Shown here one piece after another: positions 10,381-21,193 of a stretch of 64,000 nucleotides of DNA. Under the pieces are notes generated by a model that was not told where the DNA came from, ran no database searches, and saw only the letters and a program-made list of their open reading frames with translations. The number at the start of each line of letters is the position of its first letter. Within the stretch, counting starts at the first letter, position 1. The position numbers and the translations under genes were made by a program. The stretch is from Linanthus parryae (taxonomy: Eukaryota > Streptophyta > Magnoliopsida > Ericales > Polemoniaceae): assembly GCA_023055425.1 (NCBI GenBank), contig JALGPY010000003.1, forward strand, positions 74,003,491-74,067,490, read 5' to 3'.

Positions 10381-11512
10381 TGAAGGACGAAACTGATCTA
10401 TCACATACAGATCTACAACATGAATTATAGCGGAAGATTCATGTGTTTATCTTGTCTTCCTTAGCTCCTATTAGGGCTGTAAACGAACCAAGCTGTTCGT
10501 GAACAACTCGCGTTCGATTCGTAAAAGTTCTTTCGTGTTTGATTCGACTAATATATCAAACAAACCCAAACATGAAAATGTGTTTGTTTGCTAAACGAGC
10601 CGAACACGAGCCGAACAAGGAGCTCGTTCGTTAGCGTTAGCGAACAAATTATAGTAATGTATATATGTGTATAATTAGAAATAATTAAATTATTTTGTCT
10701 TCTTTATGAATAATTTCATAAAACTAGGCGTAATTAGTGTAGAATCTCCATTAATAGGAGTTTGACATCTTAATTAGGATTCTAAAAGATAATTCTTTAA
10801 CTTATAATATCGTATTGATTATATAAGCATAAAGCTATGCTTTTAACATGTCATTAGCACAAATAATGCATATCTCTATACTAATACATTTTATGTTATT
10901 TGTTTCCTTTAAGCATTTTATCTTAATTAATAATAAATGATATTTTAATTAAAGAATTATATATTATCATATCTATCCAAGAGAAATACAAGTTCGCCGA
11001 ACCGAATTCGAGCCCGTACGAGCTAGTTAAACGAGCCACGAGCCGAACAACGAACAACTCAAGCCCTAAACGAGCCGAACTCAAACAAGGTTTTTTTGTT
11101 CGAGTCGAGTTCGTGTTCGACTCGTTTAGTAGCCATGTTAAACGAGCCAAACTCAAACAAGCGATATTCGGTTCGGTTCGGCTCGTTTACAGCCCTAGCT
11201 CCTATGCACAACACAGTCTGGCTTGAATCACTAGGACAAAAGCTCTAATCCACACCAGGTTCCACTAATGGAGGCTAGTTAGAGAGAGTCTAGGGTTTAC
11301 TGTATTATGAACAGCACATGATCTCTACAGTAGTGTATAAAATAATGAGGAGGCTGTCTCCTTATATAGACAGACTTATACCCAATTGCAACATTACCCC
11401 CTAGGGTTTATGTCCTTGCTACTAACCCATAAGGTTTGAGCTTGTCTCACCTAACCCCATAAGATTAGGATAATTTCATTTTGCACCCACATGGCCGCAC
11501 CAAATGCTAACA
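10381..11512 (-). repeat. 3' LTR of the outer copia element (enlarged by a hAT MITE)
   Basis: It matches 28903-29348 at both ends and through about 300 bases of the TATATAGACAGACTTATACC region. Without the MITE and its duplicated site it is about 398 bases, shorter than the other LTR by an internal deletion of roughly 45 bases. The purine-rich GAGTGGGAGA just upstream (minus strand, 11513-11522) is the likely polypurine tract. Confidence 0.85.
10472..11197. mobile_element. hAT-type MITE with 8-bp target duplication
   Basis: A 726-base element with terminal inverted repeats TAGGGCTGTAAACGA and TCGTTTACAGCCCTA, flanked on both sides by GCTCCTAT (10464-10471 and 11198-11205). The interior is AT-rich with subterminal GTTCG/CGAAC and CGAGCCGAAC words in both orientations. 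There is no coding capacity. An 8-bp duplication and this terminus are typical of hAT MITEs. Confidence 0.9.
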
Positions 11513-11707
11513 TCTCCCACTCGCACAGTGGGGTGTCACAAATACAATAGGTATAGTCTCCCTCAATCTCCAACTATTATCATCTGCCAAAGTGTTTTAT
11601 GGCTTTGATGTGTGACTGTGAGAGAACCTGCATTTCGGGAGTTCCATACTCTAAACTCATACGAGACGAGCTAGAAGCAGGCGCACTCAACCTCAAGAAA
11701 TAATGCA

Positions 11708-11711
<4 letters not shown>

Positions 11712-11759
<48 letters not shown>
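11712..11759. repeat. (AT)24 microsatellite
   Basis: Uninterrupted AT dinucleotides inside the 3' non-coding part of the outer copia element. Confidence 0.95.
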
Positions 11760-11762
<3 letters not shown>

Positions 11763-13507
11763 GTATCCCCCAGACTCTATCAATTGTCATCTCGGAGACC
11801 ATAAGCACCTACCTTGTCCTGAAGGTTGTGCATCAGTGAGTCTACATCTCCTTTATTATATTCATATCCTGCATGATCCCATAAGATCTTGTAGGTGGGC
11901 CCAATGAAAATGATAAAGAGCGATGCAATGAGAATCTTCCTTTCCATCCATTGTCGATTTGATTCGGAGTCAGCTGCTTTCCTAGCAATGTCCTGGCAGG
12001 CCGAATCATTCATAGTCGTGAGGTGTCATGCTAAAGTAGCATCACCTAGCCGTCTCTCAGCGACATGGATAAAAGTAATAAGGGTATATAGTGTAAATCA
12101 TTCTTATATGATCGACGAGGCTCACACGGTGAGGAATCTGAGGGACTAGTTCTACTCGCCACCTCATGTCACTCATCAGCACGCGTCATCTCATAAGATG
12201 TGCGCCATAGTGTTTGGACTCTAATCAGAGCACATGTCCTATCCCATAGGGACCACTATACAGATGTAAGTCCAACAGCCCATATGAATATTAACCCGAG
12301 TACTGAATATTGCACATATGCAAGTCGAAATCAGTTCTCTCATCTGGCTTACTCTACGCAGACTATACATGGTTTGGGGTAGTGACCATGTTCGAATGGC
12401 CATAAACCAATCTCACCTTGGAACTTATTCCAATGCGACAAATAAATCCGTCTGACAGGGTCTTGCACTATTGATAGATGTCCAGCTCTTGTCATAGGCC
12501 ATGCGCCTCATATGACAGGCGTCACTTATCATATCATAGGCTTCTAGCACTTATCGGGATTCTGTCTCATCTTCTACTCACCTAGACTATCCAGGATGTT
12601 GTAAAGGCGGTTGCTCGTGTGAGAGAGCCCAACCTAGTGTCCGCGACATGTTCTATGCTAGTAAAGGATATGTAAATGTATCATACACGTATTGAAACAA
12701 CATGTAGCATAATCAAACAAATCCAATTAAAATTCAATTATCAATGTATCATATGCTCATCAATCATATTGTCAGTGATCGACTACCGAGTCCCAGTTCT
12801 CTAAAGTAATCCACATAGACAATTATTATGTGGTTTAGGAATGGTAGGTGCCTACACTTTGGCCCGTAGTCGATCTACTCCAAGATTACTCTTCAGGTAG
12901 TTATTTCACCTTTTGTGAAAGCAGTATCATTTTCTATATGTTTGGCCGTATCAAAAGTACTGCAGCCGTACGCTAGCACTACATGTTGGTTGACAGCTCA
13001 TAAGCTTATCAAAAACCTTCTTATCCAAAGTTTCTGTCCGGTGGCAGAACAGGCAATCGTGCTTCGCTTCCATGATCAATGGAGCGGTCTAATACGATTG
13101 TGCAACACTTATGTTGCAGTTCCATGCGATGTGTATGTCATCTAGCATGGACTATAGCCTGAGTCGGATCCACATGTATCTAGGTCCCCACCCTAGTCAG
13201 CATGCATAGCTGGCTAGTCGAAGCATCATCTCTGATAGTCATAACATGTGATGATTCGTATAGAGTATCCTTTTGGTTGCAATCTAGTGTCTTAAACTGG
13301 ATTTTCTGAAATCCAATCCTTCGATTGCATAAGGTTTGTGGGGTCTCAGTATATACCACAGTATATAGCAGACTCTCACTGCATCGGGCACTTTGGTCGT
13401 TTGGTAAATCTTGTATGGTGTCTTCTAGGGCACATATTCAGGCTCGTAAAATGCTGCAGGGAGCTATATGAGTATCACATAGCATTGGGTCCATAACATG
13501 GAATCGT
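11760..13507 (-). other. Decayed 3' part of the outer copia element
   Basis: No open frame is supported. Scattered short matches on the minus strand are what one would expect for the end of pol and the untranslated region between pol and the 3' LTR, but the sequence is too eroded to mark domains. Confidence 0.45.
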
Positions 13508-14100
13508 TCAGAGTATCTTCTTGTTGTACGCCTTATGCGTCAATATAAGAAGTCCTTTTGAACGAACGAGAATGCATCTCGCCCCACCAATATCCATCGT
13601 CACAAATCGAAAGGATAACCACCCTATAGTGGATGTGGAATAGTCCTTAGACTCTCCTGAAAATAGTGTGTCATCGATCATAAGTGACGTGATCATCTAC
13701 TCTTTACTACTGAGAGTGATATGTACTGCTGACTTAGAGGACTAGTTAAGACCATACATGGAATTAATTAGCTTGCACCTATTTGTGCATTCGATCATAC
13801 GTCTCGAAACCCTGTGGTCGAGTCAAACTGATCACCTCTCTGATTTCTCTATTGAGAAATTCAGTCGTCACATTTATCGAGAATGGAGCCTTATTTCCAT
13901 CATCACAACTATTACCGATATCTCTGCAAGTCGTATGCCTTACTACACTTCCGTCTTTGTCACTTTGAATGACCTTGGAAATCCTTTCATTTCCAATATT
14001 CTGATATCCAATCGGAAAAGTCAACATAGTCTTAAACTTGGTTGGTCCCTTACAGACGCTAACTTTTCCTGTAAAGGCTAATTTTCATTCTTCATAATTA
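13508..14100 (-). pseudogene. RT remnant of the outer copia element
   Basis: Minus-strand frames give, in order, VTTEFLNREI and RPQGFETYD (family: VKTAFLNG...QPEGF), CKLINSMYGLN (CKLNKSIYGLKQ) and WLSFRFVTMDIGGARCIL ending HKAYNKKIL (F-MKDLGEA-YILG...Q-YI-KIL). The order and spacing are those of copia RT, but frames change and the catalytic YVDD region is not readable. The Sirevirus-like element begins just to the right (14123). Confidence 0.75.
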
Positions 14101-14122
14101 GGGAACGATAAGGCATAGTATT

Positions 14123-15622
14123 TGTTGACTCAAAGACCGTTGAGTGTGTTTTGTGAAGTAATTGTTTTGAGTGATGAAAGTCAAATACAATGGGAAAGCA
14201 TTTCTGATACTCCAAGGCCTTGAGATATTGACAAAGCTTCAAAGCCTTGAGAGTTGTTTTTATTCTGCTGATTGTTCTAACAATCTTGTGTTGCAGATTG
14301 GCTATCTGATTATACAGATCAGAGATTTGCTGCATATACTCATGTTTACATTATCTACATATCTAACACAAATGCAGATGTTCTGATCAGGGAGAATCAA
14401 AGTTTTCTGGACATAACTTTGAAAAACTGTGAAGCATGTTCAGAGCTTCAAGGCCTTGAGATGTGCCTTGAGCTGCTGACAGTTTTACAGAACTAAGTTG
14501 ATTCTTTCTTGCAGGTTTTGATCTTTATTATTGTGATTGTTTAATGACTTATAAAAGTCTTAAACTTGTTTATCATGATTTATATGTGTCAGAAGTTAAT
14601 CAGATTATTGTTCTAATCTTTTAACCTGTTTTTATCAGAAACTAGAAAACCAAGCAGTCATAGTACTGCTATATTTCTGGATTTTGTTGTTGCTGTGTTT
14701 TAATGTTGTTGTAGGTTTGTTAAACGTGCAAAAGAAATCTCAACATACTCCAACGGATATCTACTCAGAGCTGTTTGAATTGCAGTTGAAAACAAAAGGA
14801 GGATTTGTAGGAGCTGAGATCCTAAAATCTCTCATTCAGTTGCAGTAGGTGGATAAAGAGACTGGTTTGAATTTTGAAAGGGAGAGGCTTGCAAAATACT
14901 GAGAGAGGTGTGACAAATTCGTGGGAGATCATTCATTCAAACACACAGGCATTCAAGCTTCAATTCTAGATTTCATAAGATCAAATCATTCCAGTTTCCA
15001 GAAGAACACATCCAGGCTTCACTAGCTTATTTTTCTACGGTGTCCTTCATCTGTTTTGTAATCCACTTATCTTTTGTATATCTAAAACCTCACTAAACCT
15101 AGTGGTTGGTTTTTCAAGTGAACAACAAGAGGATCTTGTTAGCTCAACAGTTAGTAGCTGAAACTAGATAGGTTTGGAACCACAAGCTGTATAGGTGTAA
15201 GGGAAATCACTTAGGCTTGAAGATCTAGGGTTGTTTCTATGTGAGTAATAAGAAGTGTTTGCCCAATCCTGGTGGGATTAGATCCCTCAGGCAGAGATTA
15301 GGTCCATTGGGACTGAACTCTGTAAATTGCTTTGTGTTCTTTACTTTACAATTTTGTTATTTTCTGCTGCACACAACTCAAACCAAACTAGGGTTTATAA
15401 GCTGTTTTAGAACTGGTAATAGTTCAAGGCCTAGTAGCTTTCTATTTTTCCTTTGAAAGTTTCTGACAGTTTTCTAAAATCTCAAGGCCTTGAGATTTGA
15501 GTTTCACACAAAGCCAATTTTTTTAAAATCCGAGTTTTGCAAAAAGTTTCCATACTCTATTCAACCCCCCCCCCCTTATAGAGTATTTAGGTCCTGTATT
15601 TATTCTACATTACACATTTTCA
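14123..15622 (+). repeat. 5' LTR of the Sirevirus-like element
   Basis: Begins TGTTGACTCAAAGACC and ends TACACATTTTCA. It is repeated almost in full at 23391-24885 and again as a solo LTR at 46796-48302. It contains at least five copies of the CAAGGCCTTGAG-type palindrome (near 14212, 14239, 14446, 15424 and 15478) and a poly(C) run near 15566. Confidence 0.95.
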
Positions 15623-15624
15623 AT

Positions 15625-15635
15625 TGGTATCAGAG
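15625..15635 (+). other. Primer-binding site, tRNA-iMet type
   Basis: TGGTATCAGAG two bases after the 5' LTR, complementary to the 3' end of initiator tRNA-Met, as is usual in plant copia elements. Confidence 0.9.
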
Positions 15636-15672
15636 TTTGGGTCACTGATATAGATCTAACAATCTTGTCACT

Positions 15673-16758
15673 ATGAGTAATGTAGGAGATGGTGGATTCT
15701 CACAAGGATGGGCAGCCAACAGACCTCCATTGTTCTGTGGTGATAACTTCATGCACTGGAAGGCATTGATGAAGATGTTCATCAGAGATCAAGACATGGA
15801 ACTGTGGTCAATAGTTCAGAATGGTCCTCATGAGTATTACACTACTATTGATGGAGTCAGATGTATCAAGTCTGAGGAAAATCTCTCAGTTACTGAACTG
15901 GAAAAGGTATCAAAAAATTACAAGGCTATGAATCTGTTATATTGTGCTCTTAATACAGATGAGTTCAACAGAGTGTCCAATTGCAAGAGTGTAAAAGAAG
16001 TATGGGACAAACTGGTTGTGACATATGAAGGAACAAGCCAGGTTAAGCAGACCAAAATCAACATACTTATGAGGCAATATGAGTTGTTCAAGATGAACTC
16101 AGATGAGACCATCAAGGAGATGTTCAAAAGATTCACTGATGTGGTGAATAATCTGGAGTCTTTGGGAAAGAAGTTCTCAAATGAAGAAAAGGTCACGAAG
16201 ATTCTGAGAAGCTTGTCAAAAGCCAAGTGGGAGCCAAAGACAACATCCATTGAGGAAGCTCAGGATTTAAGTCTTCTTCAACTAGATGATCTACAAGGAA
16301 AGCTGCTCACTCATGAAATGTCAGTGAAGGATGTAGAAGGTGATTTGAGTGAAAACATCAAGAACTTAGCACTTAAGACCAAAGACAGTGAAAAGTCTCA
16401 AAGCCTTGAGACTGAATATGAGAATGATGATGAAGAGGCTTTAGTATTGATATCCAAGGCCTTGGCCAGGATTCTCAAGAAGAAAATAAACTCTGGTAAT
16501 AGGGACTACAACAGAGAGAGATCAAGACCTTCAGGCAGCAAGGACTACAAAGGTAAATCTTCATCACAGTCACATAAAACTAAAGTAATGATTTGTTTTG
16601 AGTGTGGTGATGCAGATCATTTATTAAGGGACTGTCCACAAAAGAAGAAGAACAGGAACTTTCAGAAGAAAGATAATGACAACAGAAGGAAGAAAGCCAT
16701 GATGGCTTCCTGGAGTGATTCTGATTCATCGAGTGACTCTGACACAGAAGAGGATTAA
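15673..16758 (+). pseudogene. gag, N-terminal part, Sirevirus-like element
   Basis: A 361-residue open frame from an ATG 50 bases after the LTR. It has the copia gag (UBN2-type) core with FCGDNFMHWKALMKMFI, then a lysine- and serine-rich linker and a CCHC knuckle at residues 308-321 (CFECGDADHLLRDC, spacing C-X2-C-X4-H-X4-C), ending in an acidic SDSD run. Gag forms the particle and binds the RNA genome. The stop at 16756-16758 is followed at once by more gag sequence in another frame, so gag is interrupted here. The palindrome occurs twice within the coding sequence (16395-16412 and 16453-16466). Confidence 0.88.
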
Positions 16759-16769
16759 GCAAATGCTTC

Positions 16770-17393
16770 ATGGCCAAGCATGATGAAGAAAAATCATCAG
16801 ACAGACATATTGAAGATATGGTAAAATATCTTCTTGCTAGTCCTTCTGATGTACTTCCTGAAATTATCAAGAGTATGTTTTTAAATGAGGAAAGTTATAG
16901 AAATGAGATTTCTGCTGTAAAGATTAAAATTCATGAGCAGGTAAAAGAGAACCTGGACCTTGTTTTTGCCAACAAAACTGTTGAAGTTTCTAAGAAAAAA
17001 ATTGAAAAGGACTTCAAGGCCTTGGATAGTAGGTTCAAAGCCTTGAAGGCACAGACAAAAGAGATTGTTGATCAAAACACTCTTTTGACTGAAAGATATG
17101 CTGATCTAAAGACACATTCTGAGGATTTAGAACAACAAATCTGTTCTTTGACTGAGAAACTTCAAGAGTCTAAGAAGGTCCTAGCTAGTTTTACAGGCTC
17201 AGAACATAATCTAAATCTCATTCTTGGAGGAAGTCTGAAATCAATGCATAAAAGTGGGATTGGCTATAATCCAAATTTTCCAAAGAAAAGCCAAACTACT
17301 TTTGTCAAATCTGGTAGCAGACATTCTCCAAAGTGTCATTACTGTGGGAAAATTGGTCATGTCAGATTAACTTGTCCCTTCAGAAGATCATAA
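16770..17393 (+). pseudogene. gag, C-terminal part with coiled coil and second zinc knuckle
   Basis: A 207-residue frame, shifted relative to the first gag frame. Residues about 40-140 are rich in K, E, L and Q with heptad-like spacing and probably form a coiled coil. A second CCHC knuckle (CHYCGKIGHVRLTC) is at residues 189-202. Translation stops at 17391-17393 and the same frame then continues for about 48 codons without a start. Two palindromes are inside it (17012-17025 and 17033-17050). Confidence 0.82.
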
Positions 17394-17540
17394 CCTCACA
17401 TTATGAGGAATACTTATCCTTATCAGCTTAAGGGACATGTTAGGCAGATTTGGGTTCCAAAAGGAATTAGACCACCAAACATGGCTGATTCTGAGTATGA
17501 CTCAAAGTTCTGCACTTGGTCTAACAGCCTGTTGAGGCAA

Positions 17541-18163
17541 TGATTTACATTTGCAGTATGTCACCAAGTCCTTGAAAGATCAGAAATGGATATTAGACAG
17601 TGGCTGTTCCAGACATATGAGTGGAAAGAAGTCTCTCTTTACTGAGCTTACAGAAAAATCTGGAGGAACAATCACACTTGGTAACAAAGCAAAATGCAAT
17701 ATTATTGGTATAGGTAGTATTGGTAATGGTTCTACTAACTCTATCTCTGATGTTTATCTGGTTGATGGACATAAGTATAATCGTCTTAGTATCTCTCAGT
17801 TATGTGATAAAGGTTATAAAGCTATATTTGACAAGGAGAAATGTGTGGTGCAATATGAGAAATCTGGTGATTGCATACTCACTGCTTCTAGATCATACAA
17901 TCTATATGCGATGAGTACTAACTGTGTTGCAGGTGACAAGCTAAAATGCCTCAAGGCCTTGAAGAAAGATTCAAAGATTTGGCACAGAAAGCTTGGGCAT
18001 ATAGCATACACACCTTGAATAAACTCATCTCAAAGGATTTGGTAAGAGGTTTACACAGAAATTTTCAGATGATGAGGTTTGCAAGGCATGTGTACAAGGT
18101 AAGCAAACCAGAAGCTCATTCAAGCCAAAGAAATTTGTAAGTACTTCCAGACCCTTAGAACTG
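17541..18163 (+). pseudogene. pol: protease and integrase zinc-binding region
   Basis: Opens with WILDSGCSRHMSG, the DSG protease signature of copia elements, and reaches WHRKLGH, the start of the integrase HHCC zinc domain, in one frame up to a TGA at 18016-18018. The rest of the zinc domain (with CKACVQGKQ) is read in two other frames between 18019 and 18163, so at least two frame changes are present. One palindrome lies at 17949-17965. Confidence 0.82.
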
Positions 18164-19054
18164 TTGTATATGGACTTGTGTGGTCCTATGAGAGTTCTAA
18201 CTCCAAAAGGTCCGAGGTATATGCTTGTTATAATAGATGATTATTCTAGATTTACTTGGGTGATGTTTGTTAGAGACAAAACTGAAGCTTTATCTGAATT
18301 TTCTAGATTGTGCAGAGAGCTTCAAACTTTGAAAAATTTACATGTTGCATCCATTAAAAGTGATCATGGTAGGGAATTTGATCAAATTGACTTTGATTTG
18401 TTTTTTGCAAAGCATGACATATCACACAACTTTTATGCACCTAGAACTCCACAGCAAAATGGAGTGGTTGAAAGGAAAAATAGGGCACTTGAGGATATGT
18501 CTAGAACCATGCTTCTTGAAAGTAATTTGCCAAAGTTCTTGTGGGCAGAAGCTGTTAATACTGCCAATTATGTGCTAAATAGATGCTTGATTAGACCTAT
18601 TTTGAAAAAGACCCCTTATGAACTGTTTAAAGGTAGGAAGCCTACTGTTTCATATTTCAAACCTTTTGGTTGTATCTGTTTTGTACATAATAATGGTAGA
18701 GACAATCTTGGTAAGTTTGATGATAGAAGTGATGAAGGTGTATTTCTTGGTTATTCTCAAACTAGCAAAGCTTATAGAGTTTACAATAGAAAAACCAAGA
18801 TTGTGGAAGAGAGTATTCATGTGATTTTTGATCAAAGTACTCAGGATTCTCTGAGTGAAAGTTTTGCAGATCTAGATTTGAACAAGCATGAGTCTGACGA
18901 TGATGCTGTGAAAGAGGACAAAGGCAAAACTAATGTGCAGAATCAATCAGCAGAATCTCAAGAAATTGAACCTCTTGCTGAACCAAAATCCCAAAGCCTT
19001 GAGACAGAAGCTGAAACTTTCTATGATGCACCCTCTACTGTTTCAAGAACTTAA
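18164..19054 (+). pseudogene. pol: integrase catalytic core and C-terminal region
   Basis: A DDE integrase core with MDLCGPM (first D), KSDHGREFD (second D) and QQNGVVERKNR (E), followed by PFGCICFVHNN and GVFLGYS, typical of copia integrase C-termini. The frame ends at 19052-19054 inside the variable linker to RT; the reading continues in a different frame around 19060-19180. Palindromes are at 18990-19006 and 19051-19064. Confidence 0.88.
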
Positions 19055-19177
19055 AGCCTTGAAGGAGAATATTCCTAGATACCAAGGAAGAAGTTTAAGT
19101 ACCTTGCAGATCATCCAGCTGACAATATCATATCTAATCCATCAACTGGAACTCAGAAAAGAGGACAGTTTAAGAAC

Positions 19178-20746
19178 TTGTGTGCTTTTAGTGCATTTGT
19201 ATCTTTGATTGAGCCTAAAAATACCAAGGAAGCACTAGAAGATGAAAACTGGATCATTGCAATGCAGATTGAGCTGAATGAATTTGAAAGAAACAAGGTA
19301 TGGAATCTGGTTACCAGACCTGAAGAGAAATCAGTTATTGGAACTAGATTGGTGTTCAGAAATAAGCTTGATGAGAATGGCAAAGTGGTAAGGAATAAAG
19401 CCAGACTGGTGGCACAGGGTTATAATCAGAAAGAAGGTATAGATTATGAGGAGACTTTTGCTCCTGTTGCCAGGTTAGAAGCTATTAGAATACTTCTTGC
19501 ATTTGCATCTCACAATCACATAAAGCTTTATCAAATGGATGTCAAATGTGCTTTTCTGAATGACTATTTACAAGAAGATGTTTTTGTAGCACAACCTCCC
19601 GGTTTTGAAGATGAAAACTTTCCTGATCATGTTTACAAACTAGACAAAGCTCTTTATGGGTTAAAACAAGCTCCAAGGTCTTGGTATGATAGACTTTCAA
19701 AATTTTTACTTGACAACAATTTCAAGAGAGGTCTAGTGGATAAAACTCTTTTCATTAAACATCATCAAAGTGATTTGTTAGTAGTTCAGATCTATGTGGA
19801 TGATATTCTATTTGGTGCTACTAATGATGCTCTTTCAAAAGAGTTTTCCAGTATGATGTGCAGGGAGTTTGAGATTAGCTTATTGGGAGAACTGAATTTC
19901 TTTCTTGGAATTCATATCTTACAAATGAAGAAAGGAATTTTTGTACATCAAGGAAAGTATACCAAGGTCTTATTGAACAAGTACAATATGTCACAGTCCA
20001 AGGTGCTTAAAACCCCTATGAGTTCATCACTCTCATTAGACAAGGATTCAAATGGTAAGAGTGTGAATCAAAAGGAATACAGAGGTATGATTGGATCACT
20101 TTTGTATTTAACTGCTAGCAGACCTGATATTATGTTCAGCGTCTGTATGTGTGCTAGATTTCAAGCAGATCCTAAGGAAAGTCATTTAACTGCAGTTAAA
20201 AGAATTTTTAGATATTTAAATGGAACCAGAGACTTGGGGATTTGGTATCCAAGGAGATCTAATTTTATGTTGAGTGGCTATTCAGATGCAGATTTTGCAG
20301 GGTATAAAGTAGACAGGAAAAGTAATTCTGAATGTTTCCAGTTTCTTGGATCTTCATTGATCAGTTGGCATTCTAAAAAGCAAAATTATGTAGCTTTATC
20401 AACTGCAGAAGCTGAATACATTGCAGCTGGAGCTTGCTGTTCACAAGTGTTATGGATTGCTCAGCAACTTAGAGATCTTAGCTATAATTTCAGAAATGTG
20501 CCTATTCATTGTGACAATACAAGTGCTATCTGAATCTCTAAGAATCCAGTCCAGCACTCAAGAACCAAGAACATAGATGTGAGACATCACTTCCTTAGAG
20601 ATCATGCAGAACAAGGTGATGTTGTTTTAACTTTTATTTCTACTTCAATGCAGATTGCTGATATTTTCACTAAACCTTTGCCAGATGATAGGTTTTCATC
20701 CCTAAGGCTTGAATTGGGGATGTTAAACAAGGATGCATTGGTTTAG
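19178..20746 (+). pseudogene. pol: reverse transcriptase and RNase H
   Basis: Copia RT with [44 protein letters not shown] and the catalytic IYVDDILFG, then RNase H with [25 protein letters not shown] and HCDNTSA. A TGA at 20531-20533 ends the long frame within RNase H; the same frame resumes directly and reaches a natural stop at 20744-20746 after IADIFTKPLP. The RT itself looks intact apart from this nonsense codon. Confidence 0.92.
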
Positions 20747-20752
20747 GGGGAG
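20745..20752 (+). other. Polypurine-tract-like sequence at the end of pol
   Basis: AGGGGGAG overlaps the pol stop codon. In copia elements without an extra ORF this is where the 3' polypurine tract stands. Here it is 2.6 kb from the LTR, which has its own tract at 23380-23390. Confidence 0.6.
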
Positions 20753-21193
20753 TATTGGTACTTACATGTGTTCATGTGTGAAATCTCAAAGCCTTGAGAT
20801 TATACTTTCCAATGCCTTGAAAGTATAGCTCAAAGCTTTGAAGTTTCTCAAACTGCAGAAAATCTCAAGGCCTTGAGATTGTTCTCCAGGTCTTGAAACA
20901 TCTTTATTTTTTTTTAAAAAAAATGGATCATCAAATATTATATCTTATCTCTTTAGATAACTGTATAATATTTGAATTACTCAGAGAATTTTCTAAAATA
21001 TCCAAAAATATTTTTTCAAGATCCTTTTTGCATGTTGATTTTAGTAGAGTTCTTTTATGACTCAACCTTTTCAACCTAATTAAGCTGAAAGTCAGGGCTT
21101 ATTCTTCTTCATTCTCTCTCAATTCTCTACGTCTATCTACTCTCTCTCTCAATTTCTCTCAATCTCATTCTCTTCTCAAAACCCTAAATCCAA
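20747..21193 (+). repeat. Spacer between pol and third ORF, dense in palindromes
   Basis: Non-coding. Within about 120 bases it holds the near-palindrome at 20782-20801, a related half at about 20807-20824, CAAAGCTTTG near 20831, and the perfect 20-base palindrome AATCTCAAGGCCTTGAGATT at 20861-20880. A pyrimidine-rich CTCT stretch at about 21113-21175 precedes the next ATG and looks like a leader. Confidence 0.8.

Noticed and set aside
20861..20880. Perfect palindrome considered as a transcription terminator
   Set aside because: The context is a plant retrotransposon, and the motif is dispersed through LTRs and genes; a bacterial-type terminator makes no sense here.
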